Assembly: GCF_051020955.1 (NCBI RefSeq)
Contig: NC_135014.1
Span: 39,016,742 to 39,080,741, forward strand
Reading direction: 5' to 3'
From: Megalopta genalis
Lineage: Eukaryota; Arthropoda; Insecta; Hymenoptera; Halictidae
DNA: 64,000 bases
The notes under the pieces were generated by a model. That model made no database searches and was not told the DNA's origin. It saw only the letters and a list, made by a program, of their open reading frames with translations. Both the position numbers and the translations under genes were made by a program. Positions 1 to 13,020 of this stretch are shown piece by piece (position 1 is the first letter of the stretch; the number at the start of each line of letters is the position of its first letter).

Positions 1-1900
1 CCCACGAAAAATTAGAGCTTCTTCCTCATTTTGCGAGATTTCTCGGTTGAACGGTTTCATAAGAAAAAGAATGAAAAGTTTAGGGAATATGGGTTGATTG
101 TGTTTCGTGCAGTAACAATGCCGAGGAAGTGAGCATTTTCCGACGAAATTATGTTCTTAGCCGTCTGTGCATCGAAACGGCGTGTTAATGAAACACGTGG
201 GCAATATTTAAGAGCTGAGAATCTTTCTCAAAGTAGGACTTAAAATAAAAAAAAAAGACTGTGTGTTGTAATTTAATATACATTTAAGATATATTTAAGA
301 TTTTTCTAAAATTTGATCAAACGATTCGAATTTTTTGTGGTGATATAAACGCTAGTTTGCTAGGCACAGCATAACTAATTTTTGGCAGATATTGCAATTG
401 GGTGGAATAACAAATAAAATAAAAAAGTCATATTTTTCAATTTCTTACCTGAGTATGTAATGAAAATTTGAACAATGCTTTTTTTAGTCTCGGCATTTTA
501 TATACTTAATTCTGTTGAATATGATAGTGTGTTCAAAGAGTTATTTTCTGTACCAGTGTGTATCTTCGAACAAAGATGTAAAATATGGTACTTTAATTCC
601 TTTAAGAGAAATGGAAAACAGCTCAGGGTATGTAAAAGTATTTCGATTTAAGATGACACAGCAAAAACAATAAAGTTATGTGTTATAGTCTTGTCACTTT
701 CTCGCTGTAAAATAATAAATATAGATATAATAAGAGTTAATGAAGAAAATAAAATCGGAATCGTAATTAATACGTACAAAGTTAGTTACATATGTATCGA
801 ATGAACAAAATATTTACAATTCGTACTTAAAGAACAATTTCCGGTGCCACGATCATATGATTTATATTTATAAATGTTTTAGAATTGTAGTGAATTCATC
901 ACTCACAACTGCCCCTGAACATTTATGACCCGTGCAACGCTGTTGCATAGATGCACTGGCCATGCATAGCGCACGGTGCATCCACTGTTGATGCCATTAA
1001 AAAAGCTTAGTAAATAAAGTGTTGATTGTCTCTGGCATTATCTTTGCAAATATTAATTACAAATAAATTTGGCAGACTACTTCGAGAAAACGATAATTTA
1101 CTAATAGCGATCTTAATCTAAAAAATAAAATATTTTTTAACCATATATATGTACAAGAATAAATGAAATGTTCCTAAAGTTTAATATGAAACAAGGTAGA
1201 ATAAAATATTGCTAAAAAAATGATGTACTTGTCTGCTTAATTATATCTATATGCAATAAAAGTAATTGAGAAACAATACAAATCTTATATCGAGCTAAAC
1301 ATATTTATGGAAAGACCATTACACAAAAGAGACTATTTTAAAATCATTTTAACTATTTAAAATCATACAATTTTTTTATTGATAAGTATTATTTTCTCAG
1401 AATGTTTTTGTACTATGACGTAAATAAATTTAAATACTTACACGTTTTTCTCTTAACTATAATAACAAATATGTTTTCAATTTCATTTACGTATAATTAT
1501 GTAACAGTGAAAAAAAACTAGCAGTAGAGTAAAGTTATATAATAAATAAGGGAAATGTTTTTTAATTTTTATCAATGAAATTACAATGACACTATGTATA
1601 TAAGATTTTTGCTTCCTGAAATAGCTAATGTATTGAAAACAATATTTCAATATTTTTCCATATATTTGATTCATTCATGAAACGTTATGCTATGCAAAAG
1701 GTTTGTGTTTATGCCGAAAGAAATTATTTGCCCCATACTTTATCGATTTTTTGTTATAGTGCTAATTTGACACATGGGGGGCACATTAAGCCGGAAATAT
1801 TTCGTGTTCTTTTCTCGACCGGGACAATTTCACTTGCCCCAGTCACGGCGATGCGACGATCATGTTCATTGTTTTATTTATTAGGTAACATGTCTTTTTT
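1..1900. other. AT-rich non-coding block
   Basis: Mostly A/T with short homopolymer runs and stop codons in every frame. The only open frames are about 60 to 80 codons with A/T-driven composition (Ile, Lys, Phe, Tyr). No RNA gene, splice pair or repeat structure was seen. Confidence 0.5.
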
Positions 1901-2300
1901 TCTTAATGTACATTCCTAACAAGAACGAAGAGTCTGTGAATGAAGATTGTTCGAGGGATTGTCCGAGCGGTTTCCCACGAAGTCTTCTTTCGCTTGTTCC
2001 CTCTCCCACTGGACTCGTCGGAGGAGGATGCTCTCGGTGTCAGGACCATTCGTCCTTCCGTACTGAATGGGAAGGAAGGATAAGCGGAGAGCCTCGGGCC
2101 GAGCCTCCGCGAAGAACTGCTAAACTCTGCGGGGGAATTTATCAACGTCCGGATACGAATCAGTTCTGGCTTCGTTTACAAGACAAAGATCGGCCGAGCG
2201 GTTGCTGGAGACGGAGTAGACTATAGAAGGACATACGAGTCTCTGTTCATAGGCGTCGATTTTCGTCTCTCGGCACACGGTTCTGTCACACTTTCCCGAA
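1901..2300. other. GC-rich island, function unknown
   Basis: The base composition rises abruptly above the flanks and CpG is common. Both strands stay open here (106 codons on + from 1906, 80 codons on - to 1903), which is what a GC-rich stretch with few stops gives by chance. The predicted peptides (Arg-, Ser-, Pro-rich) match no family I recognise. It could be a regulatory element or an untranslated exon. Confidence 0.4.
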
Positions 2301-3740
2301 ACTCCGAATTAGGTAACCCTCTCACGAGGATTCACTCGGAAATTGTTCCGGTCTTATCTTCTTTGTATCATTGAACTACGGCAAGATCTCGGTTGTCCGA
2401 ACTAATTAGGGAGACAAGAGTGTTCGGATAATAGAGGAATCACTTAGTTACAGAGCTAGATTCAGTCTTTAACAATTCACAAAATAAATGCATTAAAAAA
2501 ATTTTTTATAGTTAAATGTGTAGAAGATTGTACGCACGTGTACAAAGAGAAATAAATAATTGTGAAAATTAATCTTACGTCAGTTAATCTTCCTACTCAA
2601 TTGTCTTCCATATTGTACAAAGTTCTTCTGAGATTTTCTGAATAAATAAGTGAAAAGATTATACAGATCATCTTAAGTTGCGTTGTTTAAATGTGTAATG
2701 TGTTCGGATAATAGAAAATGCAGTCATTACAGGTACGCATAATTGAGATTCCACTGTATAATACCTGGTAATATATAAAAATTTAATTAATTTAATTTCA
2801 ATATAAAAATTTTTTCCATTAATGGTAAAGGTAAATGAAATGACAAAACTCGTCGTGTATGAAGACGTTAGTGTAAAAATTAATATATTTACTTTTTTTT
2901 ATAAGATACAGAATAAAACGACATTGACTTGAAGGAATAAATCATTCTAAAATGTGGCTGACAATATTTTATAAATCTCTGTTGTTATGTTTATCGATTG
3001 ATTAAAAAGAGCTCCGATATTTTCTAATAGTACTCGAATTGTTCACATGAGTTCCTTTTATGGATATAATATTACTTGCCCTTCCATAAAGTTCACATAA
3101 AGAAACAATGTACTCACTGTTTGATATTTAACGAAAGAAAAGAGCAGTTGTTATGTCATTAGTATTTTGGATAAATCTCGTCAAATTTTGCATCATGCTC
3201 GTCTAATGTATATGCAACAATATTTTTCGTTCATAATAAACGAATAAATTATTCTTTCAATAATTGTGTCAACAGCGATAGTATGTATATGTATATAGCA
3301 TATGAAATTTCGTTGAGGTTTAATCAAATTTTTCTACCATTTCGTAGAGTAATAGTAACAAATAGTCAATATAAATAGCTTATCATTTATTATAAAAATT
3401 AAAATCTTTCAGCCTTCTTGATAGTATTTGTATTTAGATCATCTGCTTCAGAAATTAATTACGAAACGAAATTGGATACCTATTTCTTTCGATTCATCCT
3501 TTGCGATAAGTACAAATAAAAATTCACATGATCATTTACAACGTAGCATTTCAAAAATTCGTTTGATCGAATATAAATTTTTTTAAAACAATTCTAACCC
3601 GTAATGAATATTCTACATGATCAATGAAAATCCATGCAAGAAAGTGATTCAATCGACAATCATATTCATTTATCAGGAATAAAACCTTCCATACCGGAAA
3701 ATAATTGAAAAGAACTGATCAAAGATTCACCAGAGAACGC
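2301..3740. other. AT-rich non-coding block
   Basis: No open frame of note and no clear repeat unit. The phrase GTGTTCGGATAATAGA occurs near 2418 and again near 2700, about 280 bp apart, which may be a remnant of a duplicated or inserted sequence. Confidence 0.4.
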
Positions 3741-4245
3741 CAAATTCCCCTAGACTGTGTGGTCCGCTGACAAAAACGGCCGCTAATTAAAACGTAACGA
3801 GTAAACTCGCTCCGATACGTTTAGATTAGTTCCACGAAGGAATTAAACATGCAAATTTCCACTCGTTCGAGTTTATTTACGCTGGCCGCTTCTGCTCGTG
3901 TAAGAGAGAGAGTCAGATGATCTTTCAGGCCCTTTTATATTCCTCTCCGGTTGAGTCCACCCACGCTGAAGACTTAATTCGTTCGATCGGACGTGCTGAT
4001 TTAATCGCAAACACTCGGACGCTATAGAACCGGCAGAGAAGTGTGTGCACGCTTTTTGTTGGCCGGACAATGGTCGATCCGCCGGTGTCTTAATTAGTAA
4101 CTCGAGAATCCTACCTCTTCGTCCATCTCGACGTCCTACATTTCAACGTCGAACCTTCTGTTTTCCGTCTTTCTTCAGGTACATCCGAAATTATTAGGTC
4201 ATATCGCAAGATTCATACGATCTTCCCGAAAATAAATGATCCTGG
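3741..4245. other. GC-rich island with a strong splice acceptor-like site
   Basis: A moderately GC-rich block. Near its end a long pyrimidine tract runs into TTCTTCAG at 4171-4178, a good plus-strand 3' splice site. From 4179 a frame of 18 codons stays open and ends at TAA 4233-4235, which overlaps an AATAAA-like hexamer. This could be a short terminal exon, but no upstream donor or homology supports it. The 65-codon minus-strand frame (3873-4070) is unrecognised. Confidence 0.25.
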
Positions 4246-4250
4246 GTCAT

Positions 4251-4285
4251 TTAACACGCTCATTGTCGCGTCGTTCATACAGTGG
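4251..4285 (+). mobile_element. Fragment resembling a TTAA-bounded transposon end
   Basis: The sequence starts TTAACACGCTCATTGTCGCG. TTAACAC followed by a short GC-rich stretch recurs at 5149, 6970 (minus), 34202 (minus), 34364 (minus), 45486 (minus) and 62825 (minus). TTAA targets and such ends are typical of piggyBac-type miniature elements. No matching right end was identified, so this is a solo end or chance. Confidence 0.35.
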
Positions 4286-5148
4286 TATGAATAGTTATAA
4301 ATTTGAACTAATTTTTTTATGATATTTAAATAAAAACTTAACAAAGCACCACGTTTGTATAATTCTGTATTACAAATAATAGAAAATCGAAATATACAGA
4401 TATGATATTTTGTTGTTTTCTTTTATACATTAGTAACAACGTAAAAGTAACTTTGAATCTATAATTATTCATTAATTTCTAAAAGCTACTTTTTATCGTG
4501 ACATATTTGTGCAGATCGAATTTGATTAAGATTTTCAGAATCAGGAAAGGTTAAATGACTCTGTTAAATTTTATAGTTTTATTTTCGACGACATTGGTCA
4601 AATTGTATTAGTTTTTGCTACGCGTAATCATATTTTTTCAAAATCTAAAATTATTAAATGGCCGTCTATTTTGCAATGAACGTTGAAATAAAAATGGAAC
4701 TAGAGCCACTTAACTATAATTATTACTTTATGATGTTCCTACTTAGGCACTTTTTGACGCTTACACGGTTTTCAGGCTTCAAGAATTTCTGCTCGATAAT
4801 ATCTCAAAGAAGGGAACACGGTATGGCCGCAGCAGGCAAGATCTAACGTTTCGATCACGGTGGCTCGTGGATCGGAGTACTAATTAAGACGTTGAATCCC
4901 CAATTGTCTCCGAAACCAAATATCTCTGTCGATCTTACTCTCCGGGAGACGACGATTAAATTCGTCTCCGAAAAGACAATGGAACCTTTGTCTTCTATGG
5001 CGCCACTTCCTTTGGCCGAACGTATTTGATGAATCCCTCTCGTGGCATTTAAATATTCCTTTTTAATGATTTTCCTTCGAGAATCCGAGGAAATTCGTTA
5101 AATTGATTAAATAAATAAAGGACGTCATCTCAATATCGTTAAAATTTT
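4286..5148. other. Non-coding block, mildly GC-richer at 4800-5050
   Basis: AT-rich to about 4790, then a mildly GC-richer patch containing TAATTAAGAC near 4880. The 62-codon frame at 4658-4846 has no recognisable domain. No function is assigned. Confidence 0.4.
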
Positions 5149-5321
5149 TTAATCAACACGTTGCGTACCGCGTCGGTTGCATATGAATGACATTAATTTT
5201 TAAACACATTTTGAAATTAATTTTTACTGACGTACATTCGAACAAACTGAATGTTACTAGGGTTTTTAGAATGCACAAGAATTGAGCTAATAGTTGTCAA
5301 TGTTGTTGACAAAGTTGTTAA
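5149..5321. mobile_element. Possible 173-bp TTAA-bounded miniature transposon
   Basis: The left edge reads TTAATCAACACGTTGCG and the right edge, read on the minus strand, TTAACAACTTTGTCAACAAC. Both begin with TTAA and share a loosely similar CAACACGTTG / CAACTTTGT start. Size and TTAA boundaries fit a piggyBac-type miniature element, but the inverted repeats are imperfect. Confidence 0.35.
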
Positions 5322-6942
5322 TTAAATGACTTTGATATGAAACAGATGAAATGGGGTGAAAAAATGAATAGGTGAAACAGAAAACAGTGTCACTATATTA
5401 AAAATTTAACAATTTCGTTATATTATTTATAACTCGTTAAAATGATTCCGGACAAGAATAAACTTTATACAGTTCCTGTTTTTTTTGTAAATGATGCAAA
5501 CAATTTTTATTTTGTACAAAGATCCGCGGTGTACTGAACACACAAGAACTGTACTAATAAGAATATCTCATTCATCTGTTATAATTGCAATTTTAACAGC
5601 GAATAATCACTTACGGATTAATTCATTACATTAAACGTTTAATAACTATGTTTTCATCGAATATATTATTTTATAGAACTGTTTGTATTCGTGATTAAAT
5701 AAATAATGTGTTACAATTTACCTCACATACTGTTATTATTTTTTATTTATCTTTTTTTAAAGTCCGTCATATATTTTGTCACTTGTTCTATCCTAAACGT
5801 ATTATTCAAGTATGTAAGTATTAAGTTATTTCACTATTTCTTCATTGTAAAGAACATTCTCGAGAAAAAATTGCGATAAAGTTTTTCGTCGCAAGCTGTC
5901 TCTCCTATATCGTTCTGATTCAGGTGAAACGAAAGATCGTACCTCGTACTTGGGTGTGTACTCGAAATACGGTCGCCATAAAGATAATACACTCGGAAAG
6001 TATTAATTCATTTTATTTCGCAGCCACCTTACTTTTCGTTAATCAGAATCGTGTCGCTTCATTTATTTCTGCGCGATTGCATAACCCACTCGAAAACGTG
6101 TTTTTAAACAAGAAGATTCGGCTACACGAGAAGTCATGTTCGCCATCATGGCGGAGGGTTCGCGATATATTTACCGCCAGTTCGCCGATTATGACTTATT
6201 CCATACGGATTTAGCAACACACACGTTTCGTTGGAATCACAGCGTGATTCGATACACCAATTAAAAGACTCTAATATTTGACTCCTGGCAAACGCATAGG
6301 AAATCCGAGGACTATAAAACCGGATGAATGATTGCTCGTAAATATTCATGAGCAATAATGCTGTGATTAAATTCGTTTCATGTTATTAATTAATTACGGT
6401 GCGTATAATTCAATTAATTTGCCGGTGTCGTTTAAGATGTTATTCCGCTGACACCTCTATATACTTATTCTTTTTCTCGACGTGTCTCGTTAATTAAGTT
6501 ATTGCCTTCAAAAGTCGGACACGACAACTTGGTTCCAGAATTATTTTAACCTTCGCTCCCTTACAGACAATATAGCGTCGCGAAAGACATTTAAACTCTT
6601 GTTGTTGTATCACACAATCGTATAATCATATAGATGTATAATTAGTTCTTATATATATGTATATTGACATGCAATTATCAATTAATGAAATCTTCAGTTG
6701 CTCTTTTAATCTGCTCACGGTTCTAAAAACATGACGTTAACATAGGTATAATATATAAATTCAAGAATCGCGTAGAATATACATATAGGTAGTGGAAGGA
6801 TTAATAAAATAACAAATATTGTGAGTTTATTAACCTATACGCATCTTTAAAGTTGCTGTGGGTGACAAAATTATTTATTTAGATTTGAAAGTTACTTCTT
6901 ACGCTAATCTTTATCACGCTTTAATTGTATGAAATTGTTGAG
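5322..6942. other. Non-coding block with one doubtful dispersed-motif copy
   Basis: Mostly AT-rich. At 5512-5535 TTTTGTACAAAGATCCGCGG resembles the dispersed CATAAAAATCCGCAGTCTA motif, weakly. A slightly GC-richer stretch at 5870-6340 contains short frames on both strands (96 codons +, 69 codons -) with no recognised product. Confidence 0.35.
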
Positions 6943-6970
6943 GTTGTTGGCGTGGCAGGCGAAGTGTTAA
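6943..6970 (-). mobile_element. TTAA-type transposon end (solo)
   Basis: Read on the minus strand from 6970 the sequence is TTAACACTTCGCCTGCCACG, the same layout as the ends at 34202 and 62825. No partner end is obvious nearby. Confidence 0.4.
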
Positions 6971-7579
6971 GGTATGAGTATCTATTTTTATCATAATGTA
7001 TTGCTTATAATGTAGGCAATAAAAACAGTGCAAAATCATAATAAATTCAAGCTTGTTATTCTTATGAAGCAATACAAGGTACGTTTGATGTTAGAAAAGA
7101 TAGTTCTTTTCTAAAGAGTTCTTAAAGATTCTTTTATTCTATTATTTCCTGTGAAAAAAACTATAGTTTTAACAACTTTAAAATTTGAGGTCATGCTGAT
7201 CTGTAAGGTAAGTTTAGTGTTAATTTCCTCAATTGTTTGAACTTTTGAACTGTGGATATTTCAATATTACATATATTCACATATCATAAATAAATATCTG
7301 AATAAACAAATTGAGTCCAATTAACTTTCGCTTTCCTTTTATGAATTTATATCAGTACGTTACCTTTTATAAGCAAAATTAATTTACTGCACATTTTAAT
7401 CAATACGTTTTATTGATTCCATAACAAATATTTCCTTTAAATATCTTTGCCACGATTATTGTATTGGAAATATAAAGGTATTTGCCCATCTTACATCAAT
7501 GTGTTTTCTATAACTCAATTGTGAGAAACAGAAATTAAATAAAAATGTATTACTTCCTTTAATAATTTTATAAAAAAAA
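6971..7579. other. AT-rich non-coding block
   Basis: No frames, repeats or RNA signals were seen. One donor-like GTAAG/GTAAGT occurs near 7206 without an exon context. Confidence 0.5.
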
Positions 7580-7678
7580 GACAGCAACGTTTTTAAATTT
7601 TTCTAACAATTTCACACTTTGGTATTTTATCTACTCATTTGTGTAGTAAATGCATAAAAACTGCAATCTAGTAATAAT
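7580..7678 (+). repeat. Dispersed CCGCAGTCTA-family repeat copy
   Basis: TGCATAAAAACTGCAATCTA at 7651-7670 matches the recurring motif. The similarity to the copy at 17590-17675 continues about 60 bp upstream, including TATTTTATCTACT against TATTTGATCTACT at the same spacing. Confidence 0.6.
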
Positions 7679-7695
7679 GTTATTACAATGCAGTT

Positions 7696-7723
7696 TATAT
7701 TATTATTATTATTATTATTATTA
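7696..7723. repeat. (TAT)n microsatellite
   Basis: About nine near-perfect trinucleotide units just downstream of the dispersed repeat copy. Confidence 0.9.
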
Positions 7724-9150
7724 CTAATCGTTAAGATTATTGGAATAAATACAAATTGATATAATACGTAAAAGTATAAATAGGAAATCGATAACCAAGA
7801 TGTACGGACATCTCTAAATTAAGAAATATTAACAACAATCATGCAATACATACACGTTGTGCCGAATATTTTCCATCATTAATTAATAAAAATATGTCGA
7901 CATTCAATTATCATATAGATATTCAATTATTTTTTATGTTTGCAATAAAAGATACTTGTAGCTCAAGCCAAAGATATGGTTAAAATGTAAAAGGTTGGCG
8001 TTGGAATGAATTTTAACCGGATTTTTCGGACTCCATTTTTGATATCTGCTTTTTCAATCATCGGTTCCAATATAACTATCCCTTGACAAGCTTAATCGAC
8101 ATTCGTGATTTTCTGTGAAAGGACAAGGGCTGGTGATTTGTGGTTAGCGGTTACGCGCTCGTTTACATTGATCTGTGTTCCAGTCACGCGATGTGTCCTG
8201 TAATCTATTGTATCGTTCAGAAACCACTATGCATTTATCGATATCATATTACTGTCTGTCTAGTTTAGATGTTCTATTGATGAACGACGTGTGAAGATTT
8301 TCTGCGAAGCCGAAACAGGCGATTGCTGCAGGCTTATTAATATCATTATCACACAGAACACACGAATAATGTTTTTAATCCTTGGGAAAAATGGGATCTT
8401 ATTATGGGATAAAATGGGATCTTAATAATTAAAATATTATTTATTATTTCCAAAAATATTACTGTTGTATTCTTCTCTGGACACTATTTATTTATTAATT
8501 AAAGGTAATTGAAGAATAAATTAAAGAAAAGATAATTGCACAGTTCAATTCCTGTTTACAGAAAAAAATAAACAATTTTTAAGTAATTTTGGAACACATG
8601 TTAGATACATCTTTCTTTGAGATGCTTTTGTTATATTCTATCGATTTATTTGAATAAATATAATAGGCACAATAATTTATGATGAGTAAATTATTTGAGT
8701 AAATTATTCGAGTAGAGATCGTAAAGCTATTCGAATAATAATGCGAATAGTTGTTGACTTTGCATGTTTTTATGTAATTTTATAAGAATATATTTACATG
8801 AATACTTTCAGGATCAGTTCAATTTCGAAATTCGAATTCATTTTCGAATTATAAAATTGTCGATGCCTTCCTTTGCATCCATAGAAAGATTATTTAGTTA
8901 TACATCAATGTACCCAAAAGTGACAAACTTTCCGATGCAGCACTTGAAAGAAAGTTAATTTTAAAAAGGAATATGGAAGACATGAACCGATAAACTATGA
9001 AAAAATCGCTTTATATTCTATCATTTTTATTCAAATCCGAATGAATTCTTATTCGAATAAAATCTTGTTCGCAAAAATTTATATTTAGACAAATTTTTAT
9101 TCCATACTATCGAATAAGATTTTATTCGCCAGTCTTCATCTCTCATCCGC
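7724..9150. other. AT-rich non-coding block
   Basis: No supported gene. Around 8685-8750 the sequence repeats near-copies of TTATTCGAATAA-like and TTATTTGAGTAAATTATT phrases, a low-complexity tract. A 64-codon frame at 8764-8958 is hydrophobic and unrecognised. Confidence 0.45.
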
Positions 9151-9660
9151 CATCCGAAAAGAATTAAACCCAACTCTGTTTCACAATTACGATTTAAACT
9201 TGGAATGCAGCAGCGACATTTCGCGGCGAAGAAGAAACTCACGAGGGGAACTGTTAATGTACACCCTCGGCCTGCAATATGAATCATCGTGCATCAGTGG
9301 ACAGAATTTTATATCTAGCGCCGTTCAAGTTTATGTTATTGTCACTGCGTACTTTACGAATGAAATAATATGAAGTACGTATGAAATACGGTTGCCAACC
9401 GCCCGATTGTACATATTTTAAGGTCAGTGAAATGGACACCTGCGAATTTGCATGAAGCGGAGGGACACAAGGACCAATAGCATCCCGATGAATGCCCCAA
9501 AATGGAGTGGCCAGTTAAACGCAGCTTTTTCATACCTTTAACGTTAAAGTTAATTAAAATTACCGTCGATAAATTTGAAATTATGGTCGCATGCCGTCTG
9601 TGATTCTGTTTCTTGTGCAAAGTTTCTTGTTCAACATTTTTAACTCTCAACTTCATGCAT
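9151..9660. other. Compositional island with unassigned open frames
   Basis: Less AT-rich than its surroundings. Minus-strand frames of 86 codons (9027-9287) and 100 codons (9354-9656) are open. Their translations show no domain I recognise, no signal peptide, and no splice support. Short inverted GTACTT/AAGTAC words occur near 9350-9376. Confidence 0.3.
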
Positions 9661-9838
9661 TGCTCTGTGAAGAAAATTTTCTCTTTTTTGCATATTGTGA
9701 AACTTTTAATTACTTCCCGATTGTTTAATGAGATGTGGTTTTATGGAACGTGACGTTGAAACTTTCAATATAACTTTGATAATATCACTTTTAATTTGAA
9801 AGTGCAATACGAAAATGGCTCGGATAATCCCTATGTTA

Positions 9839-9866
9839 CATAAAAATCCGCAGTCTACTTATAAGA
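9839..9866 (+). repeat. Dispersed CCGCAGTCTA-family repeat copy
   Basis: CATAAAAATCCGCAGTCTAC followed by TTATAAG is one of the cleanest copies of the motif; the flanks are diverged. Confidence 0.6.
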
Positions 9867-10560
9867 AATCTAATACATTCGTGGTTCTAGTAACAATTTC
9901 CTCGATATATGTATTATAACGAGCTTTGCCATTACATTTACAAATTTACAAATATTTTTGGTCTCAGAACTTGTATTACTATAAAAAAGGTTAAAAATTT
10001 GAATAGATACATTTCACTTACTTTTACAAGCTATATAAAATAGTTATCTTTAGTGCTCCGTAAACACAGTGTTAATAGTATTAAGAATATTACTATCATA
10101 ACGTAGGTTTATTTTTATCAAGATGTAATTGAATTATCGAATGAGAGACGATTAAAATTATTAGGTGTTAAAATATTGTGCATGATATTGATAAAGAGGT
10201 TTGTGTTAATATTTTAATTTTGTATGTAATTAAATAAATTTTTTTAAAAATGTAAAACGTTTCTTAGATATTAATACTTAATAAAAATAAGGAAGTGAGT
10301 GTGAGTGTGGGATTATTTTTATTAGTTAAAAATTGTGCGAGTATGAACTATTCTTTTCAGTTAAGTTTCTAAGTATCCGATTATGATGAATATAATTGAA
10401 TGAGAACAGGTTAAGTACGGTGTTATTTTTATTAAAATAGTATAATTGAATAATCAAATGATGTGAAAGAAGTGAGAGATTTATATCAGCTTCCATCTCC
10501 AATGTATATGCGATTTTTATTCGTGTGAAACAAATCCGCGTGGATCGCAAATTCGTGTAA
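9867..10560. other. AT-rich non-coding block
   Basis: Nothing supportable. A 74-codon minus frame at 10326-10550 has A/T-driven composition. Confidence 0.5.
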
Positions 10561-11420
10561 ACTGAGGGACGGTGTATGTGTGTGTTCCAATTGATTTTTA
10601 TTACGTTTCGGATAATCTGCTTACGAACACGTTACACGATCCTGCCGTTATCAAAATGCGAACAGCTTCAGAATCCACAGGCTAATACGGTAGAGTGTAA
10701 CGGCGATCTAAAGAGGCCCGTAAATTTACGAACGTTAGCTGTTTTTTTCTTAAACTGCACGCGAGTTGGGAGGCAGATGCACCCCCGCGAGCGAACAGCT
10801 GTACGATTGTCCATCTCGTTTCCACGTCCAGTGTTTCATCCTCGGAAACCCCATCGAAAAAGATACGGGGATAAGGATCGCGAAAGAGGGAGAGAAAAAG
10901 GAAAAGAAACGAAGAAGGGAAAAAAGAGGAAGAAGCCGGCCACAAAAGGAAAAATAAAGATAGGAGGGCTAGATAAGGATAGAGCATGGAAAGGGGTAGC
11001 GTGGGAGGAGGGGGTGGTAGCCTCGGCTTCCACCGAAGAAAGAATCGAATCATGGACGGTGCCACGCGACCCTTCGGCATCACCAGTCGAAACGTAATAA
11101 AAATTGATTGAGAATCTTAGCCCGTCATCGCCGCTCGAACATCTGGCCCTCCTGGCTATCGGCAGTAATCACCACCGCTCAGGGAATAAAACGTTTTCGA
11201 GTGTGATCCATTTAACGGATGTAATGCTGCCCGATACAGGCCAATTAGAGGGCTCCTTTTGCTCGGGCAATGCGCCAACCCTTTTATTAGTTGATTCGAA
11301 ACATTTATTACGGGTCGGTCGATAGGATACTACCGTAGGGAAACGTCAGACGGCGTATCCTCGTTAACAAAAAGAATGCTTTTATTTTTCACCGCTTCGG
11401 AATTCGAGTGAGTTCCGTTA
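10561..11420. other. Purine-rich and GC-rich island
   Basis: From 10860 to 10960 the plus strand is almost entirely purine (GAAAAAG/GAGAGG units), which opens a Lys/Arg/Glu-rich plus frame (173 codons, 10576-11097) and a Leu/Phe/Ser-rich mirror on the minus strand (133 codons, 10682-11083). Such mirror frames are a composition artefact. 11100-11330 is a non-repetitive GC-richer stretch (GCCAATTAGAGGG, TTATTAGTTGATTCG) that looks more like a regulatory element than coding sequence. Confidence 0.35.
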
Positions 11421-12510
11421 AAAACGGGATTAAACGCTCCGGAAGCATTACTTGTGCAGCTTCCCTGATGCATGCTTACTAATTCGTTCACAGAATTCGT
11501 TTATGATTCTTGCGAGACTTGAACCTTTCAGTGTCGGTCGGGAACATTGTATCTAAGCGGAAAATACTGAGTAAAGTTGATGCGAGGTAAATGTACCTAT
11601 CGTGGAACGCCTTTCAGATGGATAAGATCATCATGGCACTACTGCCCGATAGATTGATGTTTCTAAATAATGTAATGAACTTTGAAAATATTTATTTATA
11701 CGAAATAATACGCGAAAAGTAGCAACACCGTTTTCGCACCGTTTTCATGTTTCATAAATCGGAACAATAAATAGATTGAAGTATACAATATGGAACAATA
11801 TGTTCTTGCTTAGAAACACCAGCATTCGAGTAAATATGTTTTTACAGCTGATGTACAATAATGGTCAAAAATTAGGGTTAAATTTTTACCCAATTTTGTC
11901 ACAATTGAACGGTGACCCTTTGGTCGTTCGAAAAGTCGTTTCACTATTCAACAAACTTTCGTTTTGTTAAAAAAGCACAAAGCTTCCAGAAAAATGTCAA
12001 AAAGTATTTTTTTTTATTCTAAGTATTAGTAAATTGTCTTGAAATGATAGTAAACTCATAAAATTTGCACAGTATAAGAGAAGTCATTATTGTTTTGTAA
12101 TGTTATATTACTAATATATGTATTACTTAAACAAAATAAGATATTCAGGTCGTCATTTATTTCCAGGTTATTGAGTTATTGCCCAAGAAATTGTGAAAAT
12201 GAAGTTACATTGAAAATGAAATTACATTGCAACTAATTTCTGGAGATTGCTGATTGCAATAGCAAAATCAGAAACAGGAGGATTCCTATTGTACGAATCG
12301 GGAACATTAGTTACTGATATTATTGAAGAGCTGGAACAGATATCTGATGCTTGTGGAGAAATAATTCGAAATAAATAAATATCGAAAATAAATGGAAAAA
12401 AACAGAAAAAAAATCTATAATTTGATCTTTTATTCAAACTTTAAAAAATCCTATATGCATTCACTATTGAATGACCAGACGAAATTAATGCAAGATACTG
12501 GCAAAAATAC
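11421..12510. other. Non-coding block
   Basis: AT content rises through the block. The frame at 11776-11970 (64 codons) and the minus frame at 12222-12437 (71 codons) are unrecognised and lack splice support. Confidence 0.45.
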
Positions 12511-12545
12511 GCATATGTATAAAGATTCCGCGGTCTATGTAATTG
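12511..12545 (+). repeat. Dispersed CCGCAGTCTA-family repeat copy
   Basis: ATGTATAAAGATTCCGCGGT followed by CTATGTAATTGC matches the motif with two or three changes. Confidence 0.5.
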
Positions 12546-12839
12546 CTCCGTTCAATTTTGAATGTTAATGTTGCATTGAAGTATTCAGAGTCGGCAAATA
12601 ACGTTTCAAAAGCAGCCGACGATGCCGAAAATTTAAAACAATATTGATTTTCACGGTTTCTTTGACACTGTTCATTTGTTTAAAGAAGAATGCTACAGAA
12701 TAATATATCGATCGCTGAACGGTAAAAGTTTGTAAAGATCTTCGAGTCTCCGTGTCTGTTCGATACGAGCTACCAGAAATCTGATCCTTTTCGGAAATTG
12801 CACAGCTACGAAAATATTCGTCAAGTGTTGCGTAACCCG

Positions 12840-13020
12840 TTCGCGTAGCCCGGCTTGCTTTCATCAAGGAAAACAAGATTCATCCTTCTCGGGGAGCTAA
12901 GCACGTGCTCAAGTGGACACCACCCTCTTTTCGGTCTTCCGACATTGCCTGCTTTTAACCTTTTCGGTCTGCCGTCAACGTCTTTATTTCTTGTGGAAGG
13001 CCCGGCCAGCAACAGTATGT
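12840..13020. other. GC-richer island with an internal near-repeat
   Basis: TTTTCGGTCTTCCGACATTG near 12927 is followed about 33 bp later by TTTTCGGTCTGCCGTCAACG, so the island contains a diverged tandem pair. Frames are open on both strands (82 codons +, 70 codons -); neither is recognised. Confidence 0.35.

Noticed and set aside
4179..4235. Terminal coding exon of 18 codons after the strong acceptor
   Set aside because: No donor-bearing upstream exon, no homology, and the AATAAA overlap with the stop is common in AT-rich DNA; left as a splice-like site only.
10576..11097. 173-codon plus frame rich in Lys/Arg/Glu, with a Leu/Ser/Phe-rich minus mirror
   Set aside because: Length comes from a purine-rich tract; both strands are open and composition is that of simple sequence.
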